Shown here: in pieces, positions 37,459-50,495 of the stretch
Position numbering within the stretch: the stretch's first letter is position 1
Layout of the letters: every line of letters begins with the position of its first letter
From: Corinectria fuckeliana
Lineage: Eukaryota > Ascomycota > Sordariomycetes > Hypocreales > Nectriaceae
Assembly (NCBI GenBank): GCA_019137255.1
Contig: WPDH01000053.1
Span: 124,001 to 188,000, forward strand
Reading direction: 5' to 3'
Length of the DNA: 64,000 nt
The notes under the pieces: generated by a model
Database searches by the model: none
Told to the model about the DNA's origin: nothing
The model's input: only the letters and a program-made list of their open reading frames with translations
Made by a program: the position numbers and the translations under genes

Positions 37459-39082
37459 ATGAACCTGTTTCGAGCCCCAGCTGCCGCTCGCGCGGCCAAG
37501 ACGCTGGACAGGGCGCTGTTTGCAAGGACTCTCAACGCCGCCGCCGCGTCGGTCAGGGAGAACAAGCTGCTCTCCAAGTATCGCAAGGAGCTCGAAAGGA
37601 CCAACGAGATCCTCTTCTTGGACAAGTTAAATCCCGTCATGCCTGACCCGGACCCGACCTTGGCTTCTCAAGGGAAGAAATGCCTGGTCCTGGCTCCTCA
37701 AATCAAGCCTTCTTGTGCGTTGCTCAACGAGTCCATCGTGATCCAATCATATTTGTGACACAACTAACAGTGAACAAACACAGCGCCGGAGACCTGGAGT
37801 TCGGTGCTTCGAGAGGCATCTAAGAGCGGAGAACTCAACATCATCCCGTATGATGTTGAGATTAGCTACGACTTTTGGTCCTACAGTATGGATTTCCTTC
37901 CTGTGCCCTTTGTGCTTGTGAGCTGACAGACGTCGAGTCGACGTTTTGAAGGCTGTCCTTCCGGAGGAACTCCATGACGAGATCCCCACTGGCTTCAACA
38001 CTGTGGGACATGTCGGTATGTGAACATCTCGCCCATCTCGCCCTTGGCTTGAAATAACGGGAGGGGCGCTGATCTGAACAGCTCATCTCAATGTCCGATC
38101 CCAATACCTGCCTTACAAGAAACTCATTGCGGAAGTGCTGCTGGATAAAAACCCTCACATCCGCACCGTCATCAACAAGATCGACAATGTTGGCTCCGAA
38201 AACGAGTTCCGGACGTTTAGCTACGAGGTCCTCGGCGGGCCCGACGACCTGAATGTCGAGGTCAACGAGGCTGGCTGCGTTTTCAAGTTCGACTACTCCA
38301 AAGTGTACTGGAACAGCAAGCTCGACACGGAACACAAGCGGATCACAAGTTTCTTCAAGCCCGGAGAAGTTGTCGCAGATGTCATGGCGGGCATTGGCCC
38401 GTTCGCGGTGCCCGCTGGCAAGAAGGGCGTCTTCGTCTGGGCAAACGACAAGAACCCGGAGAGCCACCGGTATCTGGAGGAAGCGATCCGCAAGAACAAG
38501 GTGAGTCTTTTCGGGACAGGGCATCGAGACACTGTGATATCCAGACTAACCGGCCGTTCGCAGGTCTCTGAATACGTCAAGCCCTTCAATTGCGATGGGC
38601 ACGAATTCGTTCACCAGGCAGCCGACCTCGTGCTCGAGGCTTCCAAGCGCGGCGACTACGCGGCGATCAAGCCACCGAAGCAACCCAGGAACTCTACCGC
38701 GCCGCCGCCGAAGCCTATCCGGGTCCCTGTCCCTCCTACCATCGCGCATTTTGTCATGAACCTACCGGCATCGGCGATCGAGTTTCTGCACAACTATCGC
38801 GGCCTGTACCGCGGCCACGAGGAGCTCTTCGCGCCGCACACGGAAACCAAGCTGCCCATGGTCCACGTCCACTGCTTCTCGGTCAAGGCCGACGACGAAA
38901 CCCCGCTCATCGACATCTGCCAGAGGATAGACAAGGAGATGGGTGTCATGCTCAAGCCTGGAGATGCCGATAACGATGGAGAGGTGCTTATCTACGACGT
39001 CCGGGACGTGGCGCCCGCGAAGCGGATGTTCTGCGCCACTTTCCGCTTGCCGCGAGACGTCGCCTTTGCTCCGAGAGCCTAA
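37459..39082 (+). CDS. TRM5: tRNA (guanine37-N1)-methyltransferase Trm5
   Basis: Trm5 methylates G37 next to the anticodon using S-adenosylmethionine, preventing +1 frameshifts; it acts in cytosol and mitochondria. Exons 37459-37714, 37784-37885, 37938-38015, 38082-38500 and 38564-39082 total 1374 nt (457 residues). Introns are 52-69 nt, several with CTAAC branches. Seen: FNTVGHVAHLNVRSQYLPYK across a join; HIRTVINKIDNVGSENEFRT; SAM-binding VADVMAGIGPFAVPAGK near 240 with WANDKNPESHRYL; and FVMNLPASAIEFL near 350. The first ATG in the frame is 37459 (MNLFRAPAAARAAK); its basic, Ala-rich start could serve mitochondrial import. The gene is divergent from the AlkB homolog. Confidence 0.94.
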
Positions 39083-39224
39083 GTTTAGTATTAGTTCCGG
39101 ATACTAAGTAAGTAGGCCTAGATAGTAGCCCCGGTAGAATTCGGCCTTGACGGGCGGCCGGAGGGCCCCGACGGCTCCCTTTGAGCCCCGATGAGACGCG
39201 ACGATGGCAGCTTGCCTGAATAAT

Positions 39225-39248
39225 GCCAATGCCAATGCCAATGCCAAT
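39225..39248 (+). repeat. Four tandem GCCAAT hexamers
   Basis: GCCAAT occurs four times head to tail at 39225, 39231, 39237 and 39243. CCAAT is the core of sites bound by the fungal HAP/CBC complex; whether this array is bound is unknown. The spacing of six bases is far tighter than usual, so it may simply be a microsatellite. Confidence 0.85.
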
Positions 39249-39828
39249 GTAACCGCGAATGCAACTGTCCTGGGTCGCATCGCGTCGCACCGGACCTGCC
39301 CGTCCAGGCCTCCCGTCTCCCGTCGAGGGTTGCGCTCATCGCCACGAGGCCGTCCGTTCATCCCCTCGACCACAGGGCAAGCAACGTTGGATGAAGGGAT
39401 GGTTGGCGAGCGGGAGACGCGATAATAAACCAGCGGTTCCCACTCCTCAAGGCGACGACGTATGTAAGTACCGGGTTGCACAACACACACACAACCACAT
39501 TTGGCGGAGGAGGGAAGCTAACTAGTCTGTCTAAAGCGCCTGGCTGCACCTGCATGCAGCCGGTCAAACTCATGCTGGACGCCGGGATTTTCTGGCGATC
39601 GACGATACGAACACATCGGACGCCCGGCGTAGTCGAGGGCAAGGATTGTGGACAAGGAGGCGCGCTGGCCCATCCCGGAAGTCGTTCCTTCGCCAGTACC
39701 ACCACCCTTTCGCATTCCTTGACAGAGGAGGGCGTCAAGCGTGCTTTGAGGCCGCTGGCCGTTGGCTGTTCTCGTTGGCGTGGGCCCAAGCACACACCCC
39801 GTCTCGACCCCGGTAAATCTTTGGGCTG

Positions 39829-39860
39829 GTGTGTGTGTGTGTGTGCGTGTGCGTGTGTGT
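39829..39860. repeat. Interrupted (GT)n microsatellite
   Basis: About 16 dinucleotide units, mostly GT with two C-for-T changes near the middle. Direct reading. Confidence 0.9.
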
Positions 39861-40145
39861 GGCACGGCAGCGCCGTTGGACTGCACACCGATGGTGCATG
39901 CATTCGACCTGATGTGGCTGCTGCTGCTGCTGTGGAACACCGGCTTGCAGAGGGAAGGGTGTAGGGGGGCGCTTCGCAAAGAGCCAGAGGCCAGGTCAGA
40001 GGCTGGTGTTTACATTTTCAACTTTTCATGTGTGTGGCTTGGCAGGCCAATGATACAGTCCACCAGCTCAGCTGTCGCTGCATCATGTTCGATGTTTGTG
40101 GTGTGACCGAAATCTCGGGAGGTTTTCGAGGTGTTGGCTTCTTTC

Positions 40146-40175
40146 CTTCTCTCTCTCTCCCTCTCTCTCTCTCTT
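40146..40175. repeat. CT-rich polypyrimidine tract
   Basis: A run of TCTC/CCTCTC on the + strand, about 30 bases. Likely a simple-sequence repeat. Confidence 0.8.
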
Positions 40176-43100
40176 CCAATGTCTGGTCGGTCGGCACGTT
40201 TGCTCCGCTCGGTGTGATTGATTTCTTCATAGGCCCTGTTCGCGCGACGGTGATAACGCAACCTGGCACATCAAGTCGTCGAGATGCAGCACGCGGAGGC
40301 ATTGATAAGGCACAAGCCCGCTTCTTGTAGATGGAGTTATTATCTGTCACAAACCCTCGCCGGTCTCGAATCCTCGAGCCCGCCGTTGCCAACGCTGATC
40401 CCATGTCAGTTCGGCAGCTTGTGCTTGTGGACCCCCATGCTGTGTTGCATCCAATACAATGATTACAACAAGGGTTCGCTCGGCGCACAGGGATGGTGAC
40501 AGCGGCATGGGTTCTTATTATTCTTCCAACAAAAAGAAAACCAATACGTACCGCCGTCCCCAGGGCCGTGGATATTTTTGTCTCACAATGACGCCTTGCA
40601 GCACTCGCGGACGTATTCTGAAAGCGCTAACGAAAGCCGGAGGACTAACTCCACGACGCTTGTCATGCGAACAACACAACAACGATGGCGCTTGAGGATT
40701 CAATTCAAAATGTCTCGGCGTATATACGCAAAGAGCCGCGTACAAACACTGCAATTATGTAGTTCAGGTAGCAAACGAAAGAGGTGGCAAGTTGCTTCTT
40801 GACTCGCTTACTAAAACGACTGCTCGCCTTTCTCCATGACAGAGAAGACTGTAACCCTCTGCCACCTCTTCGCAATCTTGTCATCGGCCTGCCACCCTCC
40901 CCGAACCCTTCCAGGCCTTGTTGATCCGTCCCCCAGGGCGGGCCGTCGCGGGCCACTGATCGACGGCAAGACTGGGATAACGAGGTGCTACCCACAGGCC
41001 AGCATCGGCATGGTGGACCGCCTGGACGAAAAGAGGGTTTTGCGAAATGAGCCTCAGAAGAGAGATCGTTCCGGGCTGTCATGCAGCGGACATCTGCACC
41101 AAGGGGTCCCCATCTCCAATTGCGTTCTGCTGCAGCTCGATGGCCCCCTTGGCGGAGATGGCATAGGCGGGAGGAGTGAGAGCTGTCGCGTGACTGGCGG
41201 CTGGAAGGAGGTGGTCGGCAACTGTGAGGCTCGGGATGTGGGCATGTAGGGAGTGGCGATGGAGAATCGAGGTGTTTCAGGCATGTGAACCAAGAAGAAT
41301 CGAGCCTCAAGTGCAGGAACTGCAACAGGGGCGTTGGACTTCCAACCGAACGTTCTCGCGTTCAGCTGCAAATACGACCAGACAAGCTACACATCAGAGA
41401 CCATCTCCTCGCACAGGAAGCCAGCTGTACACGTAGATGGAGTAAGCGCCAAGCTGCAATTGCTCATACTTGGTTAACAGCGTGCGTCATTTCATCCAAT
41501 CGATAGGGTGCTACTTGGTTATGAGTTGCTACTGATGGGGAGGGAAGGCGGGATGAAGTGATAGGCCCGATCGGCTTGGCAGTGTATGCAAAGTTTCTGT
41601 CTTATCTGAGTCTGATATAGGGCTGGAAGATCAGGAAGGGGAACGATAGGCTAAGAACCACGCAGGATTGAGAAGACGCGAAGAGGAGAGAGAGAAGAGG
41701 ACGAGGAGGGAGAAAACAAATGGCGACCTAGTATCAGGGTGGAGGACGAGGAGGAAGTCACAGGCCATGCTCGAAGACCCTGAACATCCTCCCCTCCCGT
41801 GTCAGGGTCCTGCAACCGATCATCTGCCGATACCCACAACCAAGGTACGTTTCGGCGAAACACCATGAGACGGCCATGTCGACAACGTCCAGGCGAGACC
41901 CGTACGGTATGTACTCGTCCTGTCAGAGCAACTGGGGATGGATGCGGTAGCGATCCGTCCACCAATGAGGCCAGGTGGGCGGCAGCAGAAACAGGCTTCG
42001 AAACCGATCGCCACAGTTGGAAAAAAAAGCCACGTCCTCAGCGGTACCACCTCAACCTTCAGCACGACGACGACAACAGCGACAACAACCTCCACGCTGG
42101 CTGCACGGCGAGGTGGGGGTTGGAGAGGTGGAGGGTAAGCGTTCGGATACTACGATGCATCTCATGGCCCTGGGTGCTGTCGAGATTTGGCGACCGGTGA
42201 GGAAGTGACTGGTCACTGGTTGGTGTGCTCGAGTGTCGAGGAGGGTCGCATCGCAGCGTGCCGCGCATGGGGAGGTGCATCCGCAGGGCCCAGGGGCTGC
42301 ACGTCGAACACCATCACGACGTCTTGGCCAAGGTATCTTGGGGAGCACGGCGCCCCTCCTTTAGACGCGCGTGGCTCAGTGACGGTGCGGGACTGGGACT
42401 GGGTGAGGGAAGTGGGCGACAAGGAGGGGCGTCGTCGGCCGGTTGATAAGGCGCTTGCTCGCTCTTCGACTCTGCCTGATGACGCGATACTTACGCCGGA
42501 GGTTGGGTTCGCCATCGTGAGTCCGCTGTGGGACAAGCTCGGAGATGACACTATGTGCGAAGCATCTGCAGCATCCCAGCCCGTTCCTAGGGACTACTCC
42601 TAGGATACAAACCTCAACTCCCCGCGGCTGAAGCGTAGAGAGTCGCTTCAAGAGACGAAAAACCGGGTCTGCTGGGACGGATCAACTCGAATGACGCCGT
42701 CATGCTCTCTAGGCTACGCCAACGTTGCAACAGAAAAGCAAACCCCTCCTAGTCTTCAAGGTCCGCAACACGAAGCCCCAGCCAGCGCATTGCGGTTGTA
42801 GTTTCGACGAAAGAGGCATTCTTTGAGAGTGGCCGCCGGGCGGAGAGTTTGACTAGGATGACGAGACCGCAAGGAGCTCGTCGAGGCGTCTCACTGCTCA
42901 CCGGCTGCACAACTCGCATCGACTCCAGCAGGGCGAAGGGAAAGGAGGACGATTGGGTTTCCGTAAACAACTCAAGCCGCATGCGTGGACGACAGCTTGT
43001 TGGAGATAGGGCCGAGGAACCTTTGGGGGAGGGAACTTACACCTGAGGAGAAAGTCGAGGACTTGTGCTGCTGGGTTTCGTCTATCTAGGAATTACTCGA

Positions 43101-46100
43101 TCGAGTATGCCTTGACTAGCCTGGCGAGTGACACATCGGAAAGTCTCGAGCAAAGCGGCCGAGCACGAAAGAGACAGGAGAGTTCAAGCGATAATCCGGG
43201 CGATAAGGCGCAAAAGTGGACGGACTGTGGCTGGGCCAGTCGAGAATAGCAACAAGCAATTGCTCAAGGCATCCACTTTGGCGAGAGAAGCGGCTCGGGA
43301 ACTAGACAAGCAGGTCAGAAAATAGGCCAGAGAGTATTACTAGTAGTCTTGGTAGGCAAGTAGGCAAAGGTAGATAGCCAGACCTAGGGAGGTGTCTGTA
43401 TCGCGATTAGACAATTGCAACGGGCGATAAGGCCACACAACGAGCTAGGCAGCGACCTTTGTGTGCCACGATAAGAACAAGCTGCCAAGCTACGACGAAG
43501 GCGGACGAGTTGAAGGAAGTGTGGCTTGGGAGTCAAAGCATCTGGTGCATAGACATGAAAACACCTGAACGAGGAGGAAGCACTTCTGCGAGACTGCTGC
43601 GAGACTGCTGCAAGACTGATGCGGGACTACGGCTGCATGGGGGAAGACGTGCAGCACCCTCAACAGCGTGATGGATGACCCAGTGTGGCTCATCCGGACT
43701 GTTTTTCAAGATAAACGGGAGGCTTCAGAGGGCGAAGAGGTTGACGAGAGGCGAAGCGGATGGTGATTGGGGAAGGGAGCCGGCCAAATGGCCGAAGCGA
43801 ATGAAACGTTGGCAAGCGTCAGCGTGGATTGGTCGTCGAAAGCGGCCTGTAAGAAGCAATTACATGTAGAATCATGTTTCACAACGTGTCCCCGATCCCA
43901 TCCCCACGGGTCCAGGCAGGTTCCCATCCATGGTGGCATTGGCGGGCTGATGGCGTGAGGGAACAGTTGAGGACCTCGGACCTCTGACCGTGGCCCTGGC
44001 TTGGAATTGAGTGTTCCGATTGCAATTGTCGACTGCCTAACTAATAATTTAGTTACCCAACTGCAGTAGGCGACTTCGGGTTGACCCGTCCACCGGGACC
44101 ACCAGGCAGCGTTGCGGAAGATATCGGAAGAAGGCCGAGCGCCGGGAAGAAGAGGAAGAAGAGCAAGAGAGTTTGAGCGGTCGGCGATCCAAGAGAAAAA
44201 GGGGGAGGGGGAGGGAGGCGAAAATCATCAGAGCTCGAATGCGGAGAGCTTGAGTATGTGGAGAAAAGCAAGCTACTAAGTTGCCAATCTCTGGAGCTTG
44301 GGATCGAGCACACCCCACGGTGGGAGGATACGATGGGAGACACGATGGGAGAAACGCGTCCAAGGACGGACGAACGAACTTGCTGAGCTAAGATGAAAAT
44401 CCAAGACAGAATGAGACAGGGCTGGGGTTCATATCATATCAGAGACAAACAAGTGTCGTTCATCCGGAGAATGAATGGTGGGTGTGGGGGGGGGGGCCCG
44501 TCATCTGGGGCGCGTCGGCGCGTCAAGGAGCAATTTCTGGGGGAGTCTGGGGTTTGGGCTGGGGGGCATGGAGAGATTTTGGGGGTCAGACTCAGGTACT
44601 TACTTGCTGCGTACTTACTACATAGTACTACTTGTAGTCATCGTGAGGCGATTGTATGTACTGTGTCCCTGCCCTGCCCTGCCCTTGGCTTCTGGAACCT
44701 GGAGCAGGGCGGACAGATAACAGACAGAACCAACCAATCTGGACTATCTGGAACCAGGCAATCAACCAAAATGCCGACCAACCAACTGGCTTGCAGCGCA
44801 ATGTACCAAACATCCAGCGAAACGCCCAACATCACGCACATCCCATCTACCGATCCCGCCTCGGATCACCCAATGCGTCCTACTGTCGTTGGATGCCGCC
44901 GTGCCATTCCACCCAGACCCGAACCGGCTTCAAGTATCCTCCTCCCCGAGGAGCAAGTGGCCGCCGTCGCGGGCAATCTCGGTGCCGCAACACGGCCAGG
45001 TCAGGGCCACGGGACGGCTCCGAGGTGCCATGTAGTGGATGGGGAGTTGGCTTGAATGAATGGCTTTTCCCCCCCATCCGCCACCTTTTTCTCCGTGTCC
45101 CTAGAAAGTGTCTAATTAGACGGGGGTCGGACAACAAACAATAACGCCTCGTCTTGGCAGCTGCAGCATGACAGCACCGGCAAGCTACCTAAGCTTGGCC
45201 TTTGGAACTTGGCCTTGTCGGGAGGACGTCGATCTATGCTGGGCATCGATCGGAATGTCATCATCGACAACCAAAGATTCAGGCCCAGCCAAGATTCATG
45301 TCATGCTTCCATCATGCTGTAACCTACCTAGCCAGGGGTACGAGCAACCAGCTGCATGTCGCTTTCGTAGCGATCAGCAATCGCCGTCCACCACCCAAGT
45401 CTAGCATCCAACATCCAACATCAACATCGCATGGTCCGTACCGTTCGTTCGTTTGTTTGTTTGTTGAACACAAGTAACAGCAGGGAGTCTAGTATGTACA
45501 ACTCATTGTGAGGCGGCGCACTGGTTGCATTCCTGTAATGCGACAGCAACCCGTACGGTACGAAGCCACGCACAGCATCGGGCTGCGGCTCGACTGATGA
45601 GGCAAAAGAGGCTTGCCTGCCTGTTCCCCACGTTCCCCTCCTGGAAGCCCATCCTTTGGTGGCTGATGGTTTGAAATGGAAGTCAATGAAGTGGCCAACA
45701 TCGAAATGCTAACTTACGTAGGCCTATCTATTGAGCATGGCCGATCGTATCTAGGCACGCCTGGGTCCATTGAGGACCGAAAGTGCCTCACGGGGTATTC
45801 GTTGATTCCTCCGAGCCAAGCAAACAGGGTATTACTTCGTCTATACGTCCTATGTAGGTATGCACGGCGGTTACCCTATAACTATCCACCTATGTATTTG
45901 GCGTCTGCAGGACCTGACCAAGGTCTCGGCTGGACAGCTGGGCACTCTCCACCGACACCGTGGAGGAGGCTCTTCCCCATGCCTGTCTCATCGGCATGCA
46001 CTTTGGCCAACAGGGGATCCATCGGCATGCATCTCCTTCATACACAGTACGTTGGGTGCTACATAGAATGCAGTCATACAGTCCAGGAACGTGCTATCGG

Positions 46101-46271
46101 AGTTCTCGTGTTACCTGAGTGACAACCTGCGACGACCCGTTGACCACATATCGCCCTTGGTACGTAGCAATTATTATGTACTGCTTCGTTCGTTTGTCTA
46201 TTACCTACATATTAGACGGACTCGAGGGCGAAATAGGCTTTTCGGGCCCTGGACTGAACTCGTACGCGATC

Positions 46272-46326
46272 GGGGGGGGGGGGGGGGGGGAGAACGCCCC
46301 TNNGGGGGGGGGGGGGGGGGGGGGGG
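46272..46326. repeat. Two long G homopolymers flanking a 2-base gap
   Basis: A 19-base G run (46272-46290), a short AGAACGCCCCT, two undetermined bases at 46302-46303, then a 23-base G run (46304-46326). The N pair shows the assembler failed here, so the true lengths and joining are uncertain. Confidence 0.9.
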
Positions 46327-49300
46327 AGGAAGACGCCACCTAGCCACGGTCTAGAGAGTTGTTTGTCGTCCGGCCTTACAATTTCACGCTTCAGGATAGG
46401 TAACCAATTAGGCACTCCGTAGCATTTCTCTCAATTTGCTATAAAAAACAGAAAAAAGGAACCATACTGTACGGATACGGTGAGAGTCAAAACAATCCTG
46501 GCGCGCAGGGCAAAAGGAATTGCGCATTGTCGAGGATTCAGGCGGCTTTAGAAATTGGCAGGATTTTTTCTTCTTCTCAATCTCCCCCTTCCTCGAAGCC
46601 TAATTAATTACGATGCTATCCAACCCAAGTCCCATGCTCAAATCCCCCGGCCAGGGGGCTCGGTGGGACGAGAAGGCGCTGCTTCTGGAACCCATCTCCT
46701 CCCCCGCTTTGCCCTTTTTCCCTCCGCGCGCCGGCAAAGCCAGCAGCAGACGGGGAGGATAGGGAAAAATCCGACGATGCTTGGCGCGTCCCAGCAGCAG
46801 ACGACGGTGCAGGATTTTCATGTTTGGCGCCTCCCACCCCCCCTGCTCGACCTCCGTTCTGGCCCAGTTTGCTGGGCCACGGGGGAACTAATCGTGGGCC
46901 CCGAGTTGGCGTGGCCGCCATCGTGGACCGCTCCGTTGGGTGCTCCCGGGGGGGAGGGGCGTGTTGGATCTGGCAGTTGGATAGATGGGTGTAGTTAATC
47001 GACTAGTAGTTCGTACTCATCCCAAAGAGCAGGCCAAGAGAGAGAGGAGAAGGTCGTAGCTCTTAGGTAAAGGATGAGGGGAAGGCATCGCCAGTTCGAG
47101 AATGGAACAGATGCTACTATGTATGCTACGTTGCCGAGTAACAATTTAGACGTTTGATTGCAACGTCCGCTGGTCCTCGGCTACCATTTCAATGTCCGCC
47201 CCTGCAGTTCCTGGTCCTCGTCCTCGTGCCCAAAAAGCTAAGGAGGCCCGGCTCATCATCACGTTTCTTCCCCCTTGCACGAGGACCCTCCGGGGCCGCG
47301 ACCTCCGGGACCCGGCCGCGTTCGGCTCGGGGGGTTCGAAGGGCTTCATGGACCCCCCCCAGCGCGCGGAGCGATCGATGTTTTCCAGTGTCGTGCTGCT
47401 GCGACACTGCGGCTGAAGGGGAGAGGGGCGCGATCATGGAGGACTCGGGACTCGGTCGTCTTCGTTGGAGAGAAAATTGAAGCCGAATCCCTTCGTCAAG
47501 GCATCCGGTGGCACCTTTCACACGCCGCCGCCGCCTCGAGTCGTGTCACCTTCGCCCGACGGGGTCAGGAGACGGACGGGACCGGGGGGTTTTCTGGGGG
47601 GGGATCAAGGCGATCCAATTACGGAACCCGATTTGTGCCGTGAGCCTTTGGTCGGCGGTTTTGTGGTCACGGCCAGTCTTCAGAAGAAAAAAAAGCCACG
47701 GCGAATGGAGCCGTTGGATTGATCTCGGGGCGCCCCCGGACACCAGCTTTTTAGTGGGGGGGGAGAATGGCTTTCACGGTTCACCTGTTGGCCGTGGTGA
47801 AATTACCCGAACAGTCACTTGCTCAAGTCATCAAAGTGCCCGGGCGGCCATGCAAAAAACCCCTCCCCAGGCCATTTGCAGTGGTGGCAGGTGGGCCCTT
47901 GGGGCCTTTTTGCTTCGGGCTTGCTGTGGGTGATGATGCCGTGCTGTGCCTTCAAACCAACCAGCTGCGCCGCGAGGTGCGGTGTTGGTGTTTTGCAGTT
48001 GCGCGGCGCGGCATAGCGTAGCGTAGCGCTGCGCATTGCAGCGCATAGCATGGCATGGGCATGACAGGGCAGCAGCATGGCATATGGCATATGGCAGTGG
48101 AGAGCACGGCATCACATCACATCGCATGGGCATCGATGACGGACTCCAAAGTGACTATGGCGTCGATGAATACCTCCGTCGCTGTGCCGAGAATCAAATA
48201 ATCTCCCGAGCGGCCTCAGGGCCCGGACTCTGTATTCCTGGATACGCCGATGGCATCCAGGCATCCCCCATGATTTCTTCTTCCTCTGCGCACAAAGTGG
48301 ACACGTCCATTCCCAAACTCGGAAGCTCAACCCACGCCTTGCTATATCTATCCACAGGGGACGGGACGAACTCAGACTTTTGCTCACGATCCGCGTAGCC
48401 TTTGCGGATAAGCCAAGGGCAAGGCAAGGTGAGGTAGGTATGTCGACACTGATTCGAGTGGACGGCCAAGAGAGTCTGAGGCAAACTCAGGGCCGCAACC
48501 GGGAGAGCCACACGCACTGGAACACTCTGATATCGCAATACAGCGACTGCCACGGCATCCCACCACCACCTCCCACGCTTCTTCTACCCACCCCCCACCC
48601 CACGCCCATCGAAGACAAAATCCACCGCGCTCCCCCCCCACCCACACCTGGACTGGACTCAACTTGACTTTACTAGGAAGGCAGCTCGCTGGCCGAAGGA
48701 GAGAGATGGATACTATGTACACAGAGAGCCAGAGAAAGAGAGACAGAGACAGAGAGCGGAGAAGAGCATGGGGACGAAGATGTGATAGAAACCGTGTTGC
48801 AGCGAGAGAGGAATTCTGAACCTAATTGTTCGTAGTAGTACTCCATAATTCCTCTCCACATCCACATCCCTACAGACAGTACCCTGCCATTGATTGTGTA
48901 GGCATGTATCTAGGTATGTATGTATGTATGTACAACACAGAATGTCGCCCTGGACGAAGCATATCACCGACACCAGTGCTCCAACTCTCAATCCTCAATC
49001 CGCAGTCTAGAACAGGGCGCCCTCCCCCTCCCCTCCCTCCCACGCCCTTCAAGTTCACGTACACACCTCACCTCTCACACTCACCTCACCTCCCTCGCGC
49101 GCATCAACCCGACCGGCCGGTGGAGAAGCGAAAGAAGACCTGGAACTTGGGGCCCTGGCCCTGACCCTGGCCTTGGCCCTGGCCCTGCGCGGCGCGTGAA
49201 AAAAAAACCCCGGCAACATTTCGTCGCCCCTCAATCAGCCTCTTTTACATAGTATGTACTAAGTTGCCCCCCCCCCCGGGCAGTCCAATCCAAGTGTGCC

Positions 49301-49499
49301 CGCTTCCAGGAGAGACACTGGAGAACGGATCTGGAGACTTCCATTGCCTGCTTGAACTTCCTGCCTGACCTGGAGACTGCCCGAACCTGGAGACCCATGG
49401 AACCCCAGTCAAGGCTCCGCCCGCGACTCTTCTCTGCACCGTCCTGCTGGTCCCGTCTCTCAATCCTCAATCCCTCTCTTGCGCCAGAAACAAGCGCCG

Positions 49500-50130
49500 A
49501 TCCGTCTTCACCCGCCGCACGCCGCAACTCTCAACTCTCGCAGTACCTGCTCAGCTACTCTCGGTCCTTGTCCCCTTCCGCCCTTTCCACTCGGAATCTG
49601 TACGGATGCCTGCGGTACGGATACTGTACGTGCCCTTCGACTGTCTCGTCTCCCAGTCCTCAATCCATCCTAGGCCCTCTTATTAGATACCTAGGTACTG
49701 ACTTCGTCCCCTTCCCCTTCCCCTTCCCCCCCCTCCCCCATCCCATCCCATCCCATCACCCATTCCCATCTCCATCGCATCCTCCCTAAATCCCACCCCC
49801 GTGTATGAATACTGCGTACCTCTGTACCTCGTTCTTGTCCCTTATCTACACGCTGCGTCCTCCCACCATCTTCTCTTCCCTTCATATTTACTCGTCCATC
49901 CTTCCTCGTTCTCTTCGTTCTCCTCCTCCTCCTCCTCCTCCTGCTACTCTTCCTCCCCCTCCCTCCACTCTCTCTGTGACTCTCAACCATAATAATAACA
50001 AACATCGCCGGAAAGTGAAAAGAGAGCACCTCATCACCCACGCAAATTGCACCTCGACACACAAACACAAACACAGACACACAGACACAAACTACAACAC
50101 CCCCCGTCTCCCCCCCGGCCTCATTGTCGT
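49500..50130 (+). promoter_or_regulatory. Pyrimidine-rich region upstream of REG1
   Basis: The + strand is dominated by C and T, with CCCTTC, TCCCA and CTCCTC repeats at about 49708-49760 and 49920-49945. Such tracts are common in promoters and leaders of highly regulated fungal genes. A transcription start in or near this tract for REG1 is an inference. Confidence 0.4.
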
Positions 50131-50495
50131 CCTTCGTTTTCCCCCACGAAATTCGTCACCGCCGCTCCAACGCCACCACGCCTCTACCAGTCTACCAGGT
50201 TCACTACTAGTACCTTAGGTCGCTCGCACGTCGCGTAGACTACGGAGGTGGAGGCACTCCGTACCACATAGACTAGTCCCAAACCGTTCTACCACCTGCC
50301 CGACAGTCCCTATAACCCACCCCCCACCCGTCGGCAATCCCATCTTCTCCCTCCCCACGCCAAATCCCATCCCGTCTCGACGTCCATCTCGCAGAACATC
50401 TCATATAGGCACTTATGAGTCTCTAACCGCAAATTCTTCCTTCTGGGTGCTCCGGCGTCACAGGTCCCGTCTGCGGACCCTCATCGTCTTCCATC

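Larger units (their letters stand above)
39083..50495. other. 11.4-kb gene-sparse block
   Basis: I find no coding region I can support here. Open frames up to about 200 codons occur on both strands but overlap each other, are rich in Ser, Arg, Pro and Gly, and show no domain. Present are four GCCAAT copies (39225-39248), a GT microsatellite (39829-39860), a CT tract (about 40146-40175), purine-rich + strand around 41640-41760, G-runs with two N (46272-46326), a GCAT-word cluster (about 48005-48135), and a pyrimidine-rich stretch (about 49500-50130) before REG1. It may hold long leaders, non-coding RNA or multi-exon small genes I could not resolve. Confidence 0.5.

Noticed and set aside
40705..41325. 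206-codon minus-strand frame in the gene-sparse block
   Set aside because: Composition is dominated by Ser, Arg, Pro and Gly without a hydrophobic pattern, and it overlaps other frames of similar quality on the opposite strand.
42187..42603. 138-codon frame with somewhat protein-like text
   Set aside because: No family resemblance, no intron signals that extend it, and overlapping frames on the other strand are equally long.
44393..45055. 220-codon frame
   Set aside because: Mixed composition, no motif, and it crosses a G-run and low-complexity sequence.
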